Of a DNA stretch of 64,000 bases, positions 27,303-36,528 are shown piece by piece. The position numbers and the translations under genes were made by a program. Origin of the DNA: Chryseobacterium daecheongense (lineage in GTDB: Bacteria > Bacteroidota > Bacteroidia > Flavobacteriales > Weeksellaceae); the NCBI RefSeq assembly GCF_003729955.1, contig NZ_RJTX01000001.1, positions 992,001-1,056,000 on the forward strand, written 5' to 3'. Every line of letters begins with the position of its first letter. Positions within the stretch are counted from its first letter, which is position 1. The notes under the pieces are model-generated. The model was given only the letters and a program-made list of their open reading frames with translations. It searched no databases and was not told the DNA's origin.

Positions 27303-29735
27303 TTAAAATATCGCGGGATATTTCTGAGGATTCGTTTCATTGAACATCGCATAGATCTTTTCTACCATATCATCCGCTGATGGTTTGCTGAAGTAATCTC
27401 CGTCACTTGCATATGCTGGTCTGTGATCATTCGCAGCAATCGTTAACGGATCTGAATCCAAATATCTGAATGCTTTTTGTTTTTCAACAATCTGCTGTAG
27501 GATAAATGCTGAAGTTCCTCCTTCCACATCTTCGTCTATCACTACCAATCTGTTGGTTTTCTTCACGCTTTCAGCAATTTCATGGGATAAATCGAAAGGA
27601 ATCAATGACTGGATATCAATAACTTCTGCAGAAATGCCTAGTTTTTCTAATTCATTAGCTGCTTCCATTACAATTCTCCAGGTAGAACCGTAAGTTACTA
27701 AAGTAACATCCTTACCTTCTTTTGTCACTTCAATCTTTCCGACAGGAACCGTAAATTCTCCTAAGTTATCCGGTTGTTTTTCTTTTAATCTGTATCCATT
27801 CAGACATTCAACAATTACAGCAGGTTCGTCTGCTTGTAACATAGTGTTATAGAATCCAGCCGCTTTGGTAAGGTTTCTTGGTACTAGAACAAGGATTCCT
27901 TTTGAAAGGTTAAGAATTCCGGCCATTGGTGAACCTGAATGCCAGATTCCTTCTAATCTGTGACCTCTTGTTCTGATGATTACCGGCGATTTCTGACCTC
28001 CTTTTGTTCTGTACTGAACTGTAGCCAGATCATCACTCATTCCTTGTAAACAGTATAGAATATAGTCTAAATATTGGATTTCAGCGATTGGTCTCAAACC
28101 TCTCATGGCCATACCAATTCCCTGTCCGAGAATGGTAGCTTCGCGGATTCCTGTATCAGCAACACGAAGTTCACCGTATTTTTCCTGCATTCCTTCCAAC
28201 CCCTGGTTTACGTCACCGATATTTCCGGCATCTTCACCAAATACTAAAGTTTCAGGATATTTTTCGAATATTTTATCAAAGTTGTTTCTTACCACTACCC
28301 TTCCGTCCACTTCTTCTGAATCCTCAGAGTAAACAGGCTTAACTTCCGCTACGTTGGTAGCTTTCCATTGAGACTGGGAATATAAGTGGGAAGAATAATT
28401 GTCTTTTTCAATTTCAAAAACTTCGTGGTATTTCTGCATCAATTGATTTCTTTCTGCAGAGTTGGTTCCTCTTGTTGCCAATAAAGCCTTCCTTACTAAA
28501 TGGAAGACATCTTTTTTAGCTTTTGAAACCAGTTTGTTAAACTGGGTAATATAGTTTTCAATTTCAGCATTTTGCCCTTTAAGGTTTTCCACTAAAGGTA
28601 CAATTGACTGAGTTAAGTCTGTAATCGTTTTCTGATAGCTTTCCCAAGCTACTTTTTGCCCGGCTTTCACTATTTTTTTGGCCTCATCATCAATAGCATC
28701 CAACTCTTCGGTAGTAGCAATAATTTCTTCTTTTCCTTCGATTTCAATGGAATAGTTCAAAATCCATTCTCTGAATTTAATCAATCCATCAAACTCAGCC
28801 TCCCAGGAAAGACGCTCTTCATTTTTATATCTTTCGTGTGAGCCTGATGTAGAGTGACCTTGAGGTTGTGTAACTTCTATGACGTGAACCACCACAGGAA
28901 CACTTTCTGTTCTTGCAAAGTGTTCGGCTCTTGCATAGGCATCCAATAAAGCAGCATAATCCCAAGCTTTTACCTGAATGATTTCACATCCCTGGTTTTC
29001 TCCTTCTTTTCTTTGGAAACCACTCAGCATTTCAGAAATATCCGCTTTGGCTCTTTGATTTCTGGTAGGAACAGAAATTCCGTACCCATCATCCCAGATG
29101 GAAACGATCATAGGAACCTGAAGCGCACATGCCGCATTCAATGTTTCCCAGAAGTGACCTTCTGCTGTAGATGCATCACCAATAGTTCCGAAGGCGATTT
29201 CATTTCCTCCTTTTGAGAATTTTTCAGAACCTTCAAATTGTACACTTTTATATATTTTGGAAGCCTGAGCTAATCCTAATAATCTTGGCATCTGACCTGC
29301 AGTAGGAGAAATATCAGAAGAGATATTCTTCTGAGCAGTCAGATCTTTCCAACTTCCGTCTTCGTTCAAACTTCTTGTTGCAAAATGCCCGTTCATCTGT
29401 CTTCCGGCAGAAGCAGGCTCTCTTTCTACATTGGTATCTGCATATAATTGGGCAAAGAAACTTTCCACCGTCAGCGCATCTACCGCCAATGCAAAAGTCT
29501 GGTCTCTGTAATATCCTGAACGGAAATCTCCATTTCTGAAAACTTTTGCCATGGCCAGCTGAGGAAGCTCTTTACCATCTCCAAAAATTCCGAATTTAGC
29601 TTTTCCGGTAAGAACTTCTCTTCTTCCCAGATAAGACATCTCGCGGGAAATTCTCCCTAGCCTATAGTCTTCAAGTATTTGATTTTTAAAGTCTTGAAAG
29701 GAAATTTGCTGTGTTTCAATATAAGTTGTCTGCAT
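27303..29735 (-). CDS. 2-oxoacid dehydrogenase E1, fused alpha-beta subunits
   Basis: This 810-residue thiamine diphosphate enzyme holds the E1 alpha half (about 1-390; TPP region 'GTIGDASTAEGHFWETLNAA' then 'DDGYGIS') and the E1 beta half (about 460-810; 'VFGEDAG', 'RGLRPIAEIQYLDYI', 'RTRGHR'). It resembles the branched-chain 2-oxoacid type rather than pyruvate AceE and decarboxylates 2-oxoacids onto lipoyl E2. Fusion is common in Bacteroidota. I use ATG 29735, where family sequence begins, instead of 29783. The E2 gene is not in the window; lpdA is elsewhere at 7.9 kb. Confidence 0.88.
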   Translation of the reverse strand: MQTTYIETQQISFQDFKNQILEDYRLGRISREMSYLGRREVLTGKAKFGIFGDGKELPQLAMAKVFRNGDFRSGYYRDQTFALAVDALTVESFFAQLYADTNVEREPASAGRQMNGHFATRSLNEDGSWKDLTAQKNISSDISPTAGQMPRLLGLAQASKIYKSVQFEGSEKFSKGGNEIAFGTIGDASTAEGHFWETLNAACALQVPMIVSIWDDGYGISVPTRNQRAKADISEMLSGFQRKEGENQGCEIIQVKAWDYAALLDAYARAEHFARTESVPVVVHVIEVTQPQGHSTSGSHERYKNEERLSWEAEFDGLIKFREWILNYSIEIEGKEEIIATTEELDAIDDEAKKIVKAGQKVAWESYQKTITDLTQSIVPLVENLKGQNAEIENYITQFNKLVSKAKKDVFHLVRKALLATRGTNSAERNQLMQKYHEVFEIEKDNYSSHLYSQSQWKATNVAEVKPVYSEDSEEVDGRVVVRNNFDKIFEKYPETLVFGEDAGNIGDVNQGLEGMQEKYGELRVADTGIREATILGQGIGMAMRGLRPIAEIQYLDYILYCLQGMSDDLATVQYRTKGGQKSPVIIRTRGHRLEGIWHSGSPMAGILNLSKGILVLVPRNLTKAAGFYNTMLQADEPAVIVECLNGYRLKEKQPDNLGEFTVPVGKIEVTKEGKDVTLVTYGSTWRIVMEAANELEKLGISAEVIDIQSLIPFDLSHEIAESVKKTNRLVVIDEDVEGGTSAFILQQIVEKQKAFRYLDSDPLTIAANDHRPAYASDGDYFSKPSADDMVEKIYAMFNETNPQKYPAIF

Positions 29736-29738
29736 AGC

Positions 29739-29746
29739 CAAATATA
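29739..29746 (-). promoter_or_regulatory. TAnnTTTG element directly before the E1 start codon
   Basis: On the minus strand TATATTTG ends 3 bases before ATG 29735. If it is the -7 element, transcription would begin at or next to the start codon and the mRNA would be leaderless. No -33 TTTG is seen, so it may be chance. Confidence 0.35.
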
Positions 29747-29872
29747 AAATTTTATGTTCTTGAAGTATTTTGCTAATATACACTTTTTAAATTAATTTTA
29801 ATTTTTAATAATCTTTTTTAAAAATTTGATAATAAAAAAAATTGTGTTTTACTTTGAAAAAAATTGTAAAAG

Positions 29873-30166
29873 ATGGAAAAGAAATCCCCTCATATTCTGA
29901 ATGCTTCCAGTAATCTCTTAGGATTTTCACTGATCATTATCACCTCTTTAAAAATCACTAAAATAAGTGGCAGTACGTATTTGGATGAATTTGCAGGAAT
30001 CTCTTGCCTGCTTTTTGCCTGCAGCTGCTTCTTTTCATTTCTTGCGATACGATCCCAAAATGAAAAACGTGAAGATAAATTTGAGACTATTGCGGATTAT
30101 TTATTTTTAGTGGCATTATTTTGCATAGTTCTAGCTGTTATCATTGTAACAGTAAAAATAATTTAA
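29873..30166 (+). CDS. Small membrane protein of unknown function
   Basis: This 97-residue protein has three predicted membrane helices ('NLLGFSLIIITSLKI', 'ISCLLFACSCFFSFLAI', 'YLFLVALFCIVLAVIIV') separated by a short charged loop ('RSQNEKREDKF'). There is no signal peptide and no recognised domain. Similar small proteins sit singly in many flavobacterial chromosomes. Confidence 0.6.
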   Translation: MEKKSPHILNASSNLLGFSLIIITSLKITKISGSTYLDEFAGISCLLFACSCFFSFLAIRSQNEKREDKFETIADYLFLVALFCIVLAVIIVTVKII

Positions 30167-30305
30167 ATTTAGCACTGCAAAATCGAAATCTAAATTCAAT
30201 TATCATTTACAAATCATCAAATGTAGATTTTTATCGATAACGCCTGATTTTCAGTTTTTTGGTATACTATTTGAAAATTGTTATTGAAATTATTTAAAAA
30301 CACAA

Positions 30306-31118
30306 ATGATGAGAAAAAAAATATTGATTATGGTCAAGGTTTTCGCCTTTTCCACATTGTACTTTGCACAAGTAGGTATTAATACTTCCGCTCCTCAAAC
30401 TACATTTCACATTGATGGGGCAAAGGATAATCCAACATCAGGAGCTCCAACAACTACACAACAAACCAATGATTTTTCCGTAACTAATACCGGACAAGTA
30501 GGTATAGGAACAACTGCTCCAACAGAAAAACTGGATGTGAGTTCAGGAAATTTACGTGTCCGAAACATTAACTCCAATGTCGGGGTAGGTGGAACAGACA
30601 GAGTAGTCGTTGCCGATGCGAATGGTGTACTGAAGACCATAGATTTTACAGCCTATTCCTTATTCCATGCACGTTTGGCAGCTGACCAGAATATTGGTTC
30701 TGCAGCTTCCATTGTTACATTATTGTTTGCCAATCCGGTAGCAACGTCACCATTCTATTCTTATAATACCTCTACAGGGGTTCTTACGTTCAATCAGGCA
30801 GGCAACTATCTGGTTACCCTACAGGCAAGTTTTGCTGATATTTCAGCAGGAGCACAGCTGCTTTTAGGTATCAGACCTGTTCCGGACAGCAATTACTTAG
30901 GAAGAGGAAGTCATTATGCCGGTGCTACAACACCTGCTCTAACGGCTTCCACAAGAATTGGTGAACTTATGAACTATACTACGGTAATCGTTGTTCCTAC
31001 AGCAGGGTATCAGATCCGTTTTACAGCAGCACCTAATGAGGCTTGCACAGTTTTATCCACAGAGATGGGACCTACCGGAAATGGAAACGTGACCAACGTA
31101 ACGGTTCAGAAAATATAA
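30306..31118 (+). CDS. Secreted 'VGINT' protein, unknown function
   Basis: This 270-residue exported protein has a signal peptide ending 'LYFAQ'. Mature sequence begins 'VGINTSAPQTTFHIDG', continues with the module 'GQVGIGTTAPTEKLDVSSGNLRVR', and ends in a beta-rich region of about 150 residues ('PFYSYNTSTGVLTFNQAGNYLVTLQA') that looks like a C1q/TNF-like jelly roll. It shares the first module with the protein at 19.4-21.0 kb. The function is unknown; a cell-surface or extracellular binding role is inference. The start could be ATG 30306 or the next codon. Confidence 0.6.
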   Translation: MMRKKILIMVKVFAFSTLYFAQVGINTSAPQTTFHIDGAKDNPTSGAPTTTQQTNDFSVTNTGQVGIGTTAPTEKLDVSSGNLRVRNINSNVGVGGTDRVVVADANGVLKTIDFTAYSLFHARLAADQNIGSAASIVTLLFANPVATSPFYSYNTSTGVLTFNQAGNYLVTLQASFADISAGAQLLLGIRPVPDSNYLGRGSHYAGATTPALTASTRIGELMNYTTVIVVPTAGYQIRFTAAPNEACTVLSTEMGPTGNGNVTNVTVQKI

Positions 31119-31134
31119 TATAACTGGAAAAGAT

Positions 31135-31173
31135 AAAAGGCTTCGGCGCACCAAAGGTGCGCCGAAGCCTTTT
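31135..31173. terminator. Very strong bidirectional terminator
   Basis: AAAAGGCTTCGGCGCACC, an AAA loop and its exact complement form an 18-bp GC-rich stem flanked by A and T runs. It lies between the converging VGINT-protein and polyprenyl synthase genes. Confidence 0.92.
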
Positions 31174-31192
31174 TATTTGAATATTTCTTATC

Positions 31193-32170
31193 TTAAAATT
31201 TTCTTTCAATAACATAATCCAGCATACTGTGCAAAGATTTTTTAGCGTCAGAATCCGGGAATTCATTCAGGATATCTTTAGCTTTCTGTTGGAAATCTTT
31301 CATCACTTTGATCGCATAATCGAGACCTCCAGAGCTTTTTACAAAATTGATCAGCTCTTTTACTCTTTTCTGATCATTGTTATATCGTTTTATGGTATTA
31401 AAATAATATTTCCTGTTCTTTTCATCAGCCGTTTTCAAGGTATAAATCAAAGGCAGCGTCATTTTTTGCTCCTTAATATCAATTCCTACCGGTTTTCCGA
31501 TCACATTGGAACTTAAATAATCGAATAAATCATCTTTAATTTGAAATGCCATTCCGGTATAGGTACCGAAATCCTGCATTTTTTTAGCCAGCTTTTCATC
31601 GGCATTATTTGAAAGGACACCGATCTCACAACAGGCAGCAATTAAGGTAGCAGTTTTCTGACGGATGATTTCATAATATACTTCTTCTGTAATATCCAGC
31701 TTTCTGGCTTTTTCCAATTGTAAAAGCTCTCCTTCAGACATTTCACGGATAGTCCTGGAAATAACGCTTAATAAATCATAATCTTTATGATCGGTAGACA
31801 GCAAAACGGATTTTGATAAAAGATAATCCCCTACCAAAACGGCAATTTTATTTTTCCATAAAGCATTAATAGAGAAAAAATTACGCCTTTTAAAGCTTTC
31901 GTCCACTACATCGTCATGTACTAACGTAGCAGTATGAATCAGTTCTATCATGGAAGCTCCACGATAAGTTTTTTCATTGACGTTACCTATCAGCTTAGCA
32001 CAAAGAAATACAAACATAGGACGCATCTGTTTTCCTTTAGTCGTCACAATAAAGCGGGTAACTTTATCCAGTAAAGGGACTTTACTCTGCATGGATTCAT
32101 AAAACTTCTGTTCAAAAAGTTTCATTTCCTCGTTGATCGGTTGTTTGATTTCTTCTACAATATTCGCCAC
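31193..32170 (-). CDS. Polyprenyl diphosphate synthase (IspB-like)
   Basis: This 325-residue trans-prenyltransferase builds the all-trans isoprenoid tail of menaquinone. Both Asp-rich motifs are present: 'LVHDDVVDES' (first DDxxD region) and 'IKDDLFDYL' (second). 'KGKQMRPMFV' binds the substrate diphosphate. It is probably heptaprenyl to octaprenyl in product length, which cannot be read from the motifs. The gene has its own candidate -7 element upstream. Confidence 0.92.
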   Translation of the reverse strand: MANIVEEIKQPINEEMKLFEQKFYESMQSKVPLLDKVTRFIVTTKGKQMRPMFVFLCAKLIGNVNEKTYRGASMIELIHTATLVHDDVVDESFKRRNFFSINALWKNKIAVLVGDYLLSKSVLLSTDHKDYDLLSVISRTIREMSEGELLQLEKARKLDITEEVYYEIIRQKTATLIAACCEIGVLSNNADEKLAKKMQDFGTYTGMAFQIKDDLFDYLSSNVIGKPVGIDIKEQKMTLPLIYTLKTADEKNRKYYFNTIKRYNNDQKRVKELINFVKSSGGLDYAIKVMKDFQQKAKDILNEFPDSDAKKSLHSMLDYVIERKF

Positions 32171-32210
32171 AATCTGTGAATGATAATAGGTAAATGATTA
32201 TTAATTCTCA

Positions 32211-32218
32211 CAAAGATA
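32211..32218 (-). promoter_or_regulatory. Candidate -7 element for the polyprenyl synthase gene
   Basis: Minus strand TATCTTTG matches TAnnTTTG, about 41 bases before the start codon. No matching -33 element is seen. Confidence 0.4.
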
Positions 32219-32247
32219 ATTTTTTTCAGGCAATTTTAAGAGAAATT

Positions 32248-33126
32248 TCAATGTTTGAGCTTTTCTTTTGGAATAAAATAAAAACTTTGCTTTGCACCAC
32301 CTAAAGGGGAGTTGAATTTTTCACCGGAAATATAGAGCCCGTCTTCGTTCACTGCAATCCCTTCAATTTGTCCGATAGATAAAGAGCTTCCCAAATAATA
32401 ATGTACCGGTGGCTCTTTAAAGAAAATTCCTGGTTCGGTTTCGTTAAAAATATCCAAAAAGACTTCTGTTTTTTTAGTATACCCTATCAGGTAAAGTTTT
32501 TTATCGAAATAAGAAGCATCGGTTACTACAAAATCTATTTTATAAGATTCTATTTTTTCGGCTTTTTGATTTTCCGAAATTTCAGGATCAATGATATAAT
32601 GAGTGGTAGATCTTGAAGACCATTCTTTAGTAAATAGATGAAGTTTTCCGTTCAAATAGATCAAAGCTTCCGCATCGAAATTAGTATCCATATTTTTAGA
32701 GACGAAATCTGTCTGTTCAGGATAATAAAAAGAAATGGCTCTTACTTCATCATTTTTTGTCTTATCCTCCTGAAAAGGAATCTGATATATTTTCAGATCT
32801 TTTCTTGTTCCGGCATTGTTTCCGAAATCTCCAATATAAAAATGGGTTCCATCATTGGTTAACGCTTCCCAGTCTTTATTTTCTGCATTAATTTTCAAAA
32901 CATCCACTATATTCCCTGAAGATTTGTCTATTGAAAAAAGTTCAGGCTGGTTTCCGCTATCATTGAACGTATACAGTTTTCCATTAAAAAAATTCAATCC
33001 CGAAGTTTCTTTGATCCGCTCATCAAGAAAGGCCACTTTATATTTTCTTATTTTCAGAAAATCAACCCGCTGAGAATAAACAGATGGAGAAACAATGATG
33101 ATAAGAGACAGAAGAAGCTTTTTCAT
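32248..33126 (-). CDS. Exported beta-propeller-like protein, unknown function
   Basis: This 292-residue protein has a signal peptide ('LLLSLIIIVSPSVYSQ'). The mature part is made of repeating strands with motifs such as 'SGLNFFNGKLYTFNDSGNQPELF', 'WEALTNDGTHFYIGDFGNNAG' and 'QIEGIAVNEDGLYISGEKF', typical of six-bladed propellers that follow 'DFGNN' metal or ligand loops. It resembles SdiA-regulated/esterase-like propellers but I do not assign an activity. It lies upstream of the polyprenyl synthase gene on the same strand. Confidence 0.6.
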   Translation of the reverse strand: MKKLLLSLIIIVSPSVYSQRVDFLKIRKYKVAFLDERIKETSGLNFFNGKLYTFNDSGNQPELFSIDKSSGNIVDVLKINAENKDWEALTNDGTHFYIGDFGNNAGTRKDLKIYQIPFQEDKTKNDEVRAISFYYPEQTDFVSKNMDTNFDAEALIYLNGKLHLFTKEWSSRSTTHYIIDPEISENQKAEKIESYKIDFVVTDASYFDKKLYLIGYTKKTEVFLDIFNETEPGIFFKEPPVHYYLGSSLSIGQIEGIAVNEDGLYISGEKFNSPLGGAKQSFYFIPKEKLKH

Positions 33127-33208
33127 GCCATAAAAATAGAGCTTATTATTTTATCACAAAAGTCAAAAAATGATTCTTCACCTCTTGTGCGTTTTATGAT
33201 TGTATTTT

Positions 33209-34123
33209 TTAAGCTGATCTTTTTTGCTTTTCTGCATATTCTTTTTGATATTGCCTTACTGTTTTTCCGGTTCCGTCATGTCTCCATCCCGGGGAATTGA
33301 AGAGATATCCTAGACGATCTGACATTTTAAGTCCGGGTTGCTTCATATCTTTCCAAATTTTTCTCCACTCATATAGCAGTACCGTATCAGGATTATTATC
33401 CGGCATTTTAGGATATATTCCGAACTTAACCGGAACATTTGGATCCTCTTTTTCAAAAGTTCCAAAGATCTTATCCCAAATGATCAGGCACATTCCCATG
33501 TTCCTGTCCAAGTATTTGATATTACAAGCATGATGAACACGATGATGAGATGGTGTCACCAGAATGTATTCCAGAATCCCCATACTTTTTACGGTCTGCG
33601 TGTGTACCCATGTCCCATATACCTGCCCTAATGCATAAACAACCATAATGTGCCACGGATTGAAGCCCAGAAAAGCCAACGGAGAAAAGTACAAATATCT
33701 ATAGAGAGGCTGTAAAACAGGACTTCTGAAGCCCGTCGTCAGGTTAAAATATTCAGAATTATGATGGGTAATATGAACGGCCCAAAAAGCTCTTGAATGA
33801 TGATCTACATAATGAAGAATATAATAAGCAAAATCCGTGATCACAAAGCAGATCAGCCAATACCAAATATTGAAATCCCATGAGAAAAGGCGGTGATTAT
33901 AAAAGAAGAACATTACTCCCATTGCAAAAACCTTCATCACCAAATCCAAACCAAAGTTCAGCAAGGCAAGATAAATACTTGTTGCAACATCTTTTCCGTT
34001 ATACAATTTGGCTTCGGAAAAATGGCTGTAAATCATTTCAGCAAAAATAACGATGGCATGTAAAGGAATTGCCCATGTATAAACATTTTCCAGTCCATCT
34101 TCACCAAGAAAATAATCCATCAT
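33209..34123 (-). CDS. Sterol desaturase/fatty acid hydroxylase family membrane protein
   Basis: This 304-residue integral membrane di-iron enzyme has three or more hydrophobic segments and the complete set of histidine boxes: 'HYVDHHSRAFW', 'HITHHNSEYF' and 'HRVHHA'. The family inserts oxygen or double bonds into lipids (sterol, carotenoid, alkylglycerol). The exact substrate is unknown; flavobacterial members are often near ornithine-lipid or carotenoid genes, but none is adjacent here. The start is ATG 34123 or the Met at 34120. Confidence 0.85.
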   Translation of the reverse strand: MMDYFLGEDGLENVYTWAIPLHAIVIFAEMIYSHFSEAKLYNGKDVATSIYLALLNFGLDLVMKVFAMGVMFFFYNHRLFSWDFNIWYWLICFVITDFAYYILHYVDHHSRAFWAVHITHHNSEYFNLTTGFRSPVLQPLYRYLYFSPLAFLGFNPWHIMVVYALGQVYGTWVHTQTVKSMGILEYILVTPSHHRVHHACNIKYLDRNMGMCLIIWDKIFGTFEKEDPNVPVKFGIYPKMPDNNPDTVLLYEWRKIWKDMKQPGLKMSDRLGYLFNSPGWRHDGTGKTVRQYQKEYAEKQKRSA

Positions 34124-34137
34124 TGTATTAGTTTATA

Positions 34138-34145
34138 CAAATGTA
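34138..34145 (-). promoter_or_regulatory. Candidate -7 element for the sterol desaturase-family gene
   Basis: Minus strand TACATTTG matches TAnnTTTG, 14 bases upstream of the start codon, so the transcript leader would be very short. No -33 match is evident. Confidence 0.4.
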
Positions 34146-34194
34146 GGATTTTAAGATTTTTTTAAGAGTATTTTTTAGAGTTTTTAAGGAAATT

Positions 34195-35229
34195 TTAATC
34201 AGCAGTTTTATTGGCCAGCTGACCACAGGCAGCATCGATGTCTCCCCCTCTGCTTTTTCGGATCATTACGGTAATTCCTGCATTTTCAAGCTGGCGGACA
34301 TAGTTATCTTCTGCCTGCTTATTGCATTGGTCATATTTTCCGTCCCCGATCGGGTTATATTGAATCAAATTAACTTTAGAAGGAACCTGCTTACAATATT
34401 TGATCAAGGCTTTGATATCTTCATCTTTATCGTTGATATCTTTCCAGACACAATATTCAAAAGTGATCACTGAACCTGTTTTCTGGTACCAGTATTGAAG
34501 TGCCTCCATAATGTCCGTTAACGGGAACTTATCAGAGAAAGGCATGATCTCATTACGCTTGGATTCGATAGCGGAGTGAAGTGATAAAGCTAATTTCACC
34601 CGCAGCTCATCATCAGCAAGCATTTTGATCATTTTAGGAATCCCGGAGGTAGAAACGGTGATTCTTCTTGGAGACATTCCCAAACCTTCCGGCTGGGTAA
34701 TTTTTTTGATGGCTTCCACCACATTTTTGTAATTCATCATCGGCTCTCCCATTCCCATAAAAACGATATTGGAAAGGGGCCTGTCGAAATACAGTTTACT
34801 TTGCTTATCAATCAAAGCGACCTGATCTACGATTTCAGCCACTTCAAGATTTCTCATTCTTTTGAGCCTTGCGGTAGCACAGAATTCGCAGTTCAAAGAA
34901 CATCCAACCTGGGAAGAAACACAGGCTGTTGTTCTTGTTTCAGTAGGAATAAGAACAGATTCCACCATTAATCCATCATGAAGCTTTACTCCATTCTTGA
35001 TAGTCCCATCCGAGCTTTTTTGAAGCTGATCTACGGAAACGGGATTGATGGTGTATTCTTCAGCAATCCTTTCACGAAGCTGTTTCGAAAGATTCGTCAT
35101 TTCATCAATGGAATGGAGATTTTTACTCCATAGCCAATCATAGACCTGCTTCGCACGAAACGGTTTTTCTCCTAAAGACACAAAGTAGTCTTTAAGCTGG
35201 TCTAGTGATAAAGTTCTGATATCTTTCAT
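34195..35229 (-). CDS. rlmN: 23S rRNA (adenine(2503)-C2)-methyltransferase RlmN
   Basis: This 344-residue radical SAM enzyme methylates A2503 of 23S rRNA (and A37 of some tRNAs). The CxxxCxxC iron-sulfur motif is in 'CSLNCEFC', followed by 'SNIVFMGMGEPMMNYKNV' and 'SPRRITVSTSG'. The second catalytic Cys is in 'DIDAACGQL' near the C-terminus, and one more Cys is in 'VSSQVGC'. Length and motifs are standard. It lies 70 bases after queA on the same strand, probably in one operon of RNA-modification genes. Confidence 0.95.
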   Translation of the reverse strand: MKDIRTLSLDQLKDYFVSLGEKPFRAKQVYDWLWSKNLHSIDEMTNLSKQLRERIAEEYTINPVSVDQLQKSSDGTIKNGVKLHDGLMVESVLIPTETRTTACVSSQVGCSLNCEFCATARLKRMRNLEVAEIVDQVALIDKQSKLYFDRPLSNIVFMGMGEPMMNYKNVVEAIKKITQPEGLGMSPRRITVSTSGIPKMIKMLADDELRVKLALSLHSAIESKRNEIMPFSDKFPLTDIMEALQYWYQKTGSVITFEYCVWKDINDKDEDIKALIKYCKQVPSKVNLIQYNPIGDGKYDQCNKQAEDNYVRQLENAGITVMIRKSRGGDIDAACGQLANKTAD

Positions 35230-35254
35230 AGGTTGATTGAGGATGATAGGTTAC

Positions 35255-35282
35255 AGGTTGCAGGAATTATTACCTGCAACCT
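35255..35282. repeat. Hairpin between queA and rlmN
   Basis: AGGTTGCAGG and CCTGCAACCT form a perfect 10-bp stem with an 8-base AT loop in the 70-base gap. On the minus strand, where both genes run, no T tract follows, so it is not a convincing terminator. It could process or attenuate the queA-rlmN mRNA. Confidence 0.5.
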
Positions 35283-35299
35283 TTTACCTTATATCTTTA

Positions 35300-36349
35300 T
35301 TATAAAATTAGCATGGCATCACCGTAAGAGTAGAATTTATACTTTTCTTTTACGGCTTCTTCATAGGCATGCATTACGAAATCTCTTCCTGCAAATGCTG
35401 CAATCATCATAATCAATGTAGATTTTGGTGTATGGAAGTTCGTGATCATAGAATTTGCCACTCCAAAATCGTGAGGCGGATAGATAAACTTGTTGGTCCA
35501 TCCGTGGAATGCAGAGATTTTCTTATTAGAAGAAACTGATGTTTCCAAAGCTCTCATTGTAGTAGTACCAACCGCACAAACTCTTCTGTGACCTTCCACT
35601 GCTCTGTTGATGATTTCAGCATTCTTCTCATCAATGAATACTTCTTCAGATTCCATTTTATGTTTAGAAAGATCTTCCACTTCAATCGGGTTGAAAGTTC
35701 CCAATCCTACGTGAAGAGTAATTTCGGCAAAATCAATTCCTTTGATCTCCAATCTCTTCATCAAATGCTTAGAGAAGTGTAATCCGGCAGTAGGTGCAGC
35801 TACAGCTCCTTCTATTTTAGCATAGATTGTCTGATATCTTTCAGCATCTTCAGGCTCTACGGCTCTCTTGATATATTTCGGAAGCGGGGTTTCTCCCAAT
35901 TCTTTCAATTTGGCTCTGAATTCTTCATAAGAACCATCAAATAAGAATCTTAAGGTTCTTCCTCTGGATGTAGTATTATCAATAACTTCAGCTACTAAAG
36001 ATTCGTCTTCAGTAAAGAATAATTTATTACCAATTCTGATTTTTCTCGCAGGATCTACCAAAACATCCCAAACACGGGTTTCTTTATCTAATTCTCTTAA
36101 AAGGAATACTTCAATTTTAGCACCTGTTTTTTCTTTATTTCCATAAAGACGTGCAGGGAAAACTTTAGTATTATTGAAAATGAACAGATCTTTTTCATCG
36201 AAATAGTCTACCACATCTTTGAACAGTTTGTGCTCAATTGTTTGAGTTTTTCTGTCCAAAACCATTAGTCTTGCTTCGTCTCTGTGTTCTGATGGATGTT
36301 CTGCTAATAATTCAGCAGGAAGATCAAAATTAAAATCGGATGTTTTCAT
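35300..36349 (-). CDS. queA: S-adenosylmethionine:tRNA ribosyltransferase-isomerase QueA
   Basis: This 349-residue enzyme transfers the ribosyl part of SAM to preQ1 in tRNA to give epoxyqueuosine. Family motifs are '[20 protein letters not shown]', '[11 protein letters not shown]', '[12 protein letters not shown]' and '[21 protein letters not shown]'. Length is exactly typical. It is the first gene of a likely operon with rlmN and has a recognisable promoter. Confidence 0.96.
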   Translation of the reverse strand: MKTSDFNFDLPAELLAEHPSEHRDEARLMVLDRKTQTIEHKLFKDVVDYFDEKDLFIFNNTKVFPARLYGNKEKTGAKIEVFLLRELDKETRVWDVLVDPARKIRIGNKLFFTEDESLVAEVIDNTTSRGRTLRFLFDGSYEEFRAKLKELGETPLPKYIKRAVEPEDAERYQTIYAKIEGAVAAPTAGLHFSKHLMKRLEIKGIDFAEITLHVGLGTFNPIEVEDLSKHKMESEEVFIDEKNAEIINRAVEGHRRVCAVGTTTMRALETSVSSNKKISAFHGWTNKFIYPPHDFGVANSMITNFHTPKSTLIMMIAAFAGRDFVMHAYEEAVKEKYKFYSYGDAMLIL

Positions 36350-36406
36350 TTTTTTAAATTACGGTTTAAAAATTAAGAAAGCTACAAGGGTGTAATTTTC
36401 GCGGTG

Positions 36407-36438
36407 CAAATATACGACATTCAACACCCCTTTGTCAA
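36407..36438 (-). promoter_or_regulatory. Bacteroidota-type promoter of queA
   Basis: Minus strand TTG (36436-36438), 21 bases, then TATATTTG (36407-36414), matching TAnnTTTG. The start codon is about 57 bases downstream. Confidence 0.65.
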
Positions 36439-36501
36439 GTCTTATTTCAAATGATATCAAAAACCGTAATAATACGGTGACTTTACGAGCAAAAAAAAGT
36501 T

Positions 36502-36509
36502 TATTTTTG
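36502..36509 (+). promoter_or_regulatory. Candidate -7 element for the AIM24-family gene
   Basis: TATTTTTG matches TAnnTTTG, ending 19 bases before the start codon. The -33 region is only TTTA, so the match is partial. Confidence 0.4.
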
Positions 36510-36528
36510 GAAGCAAAATTGTACACCT

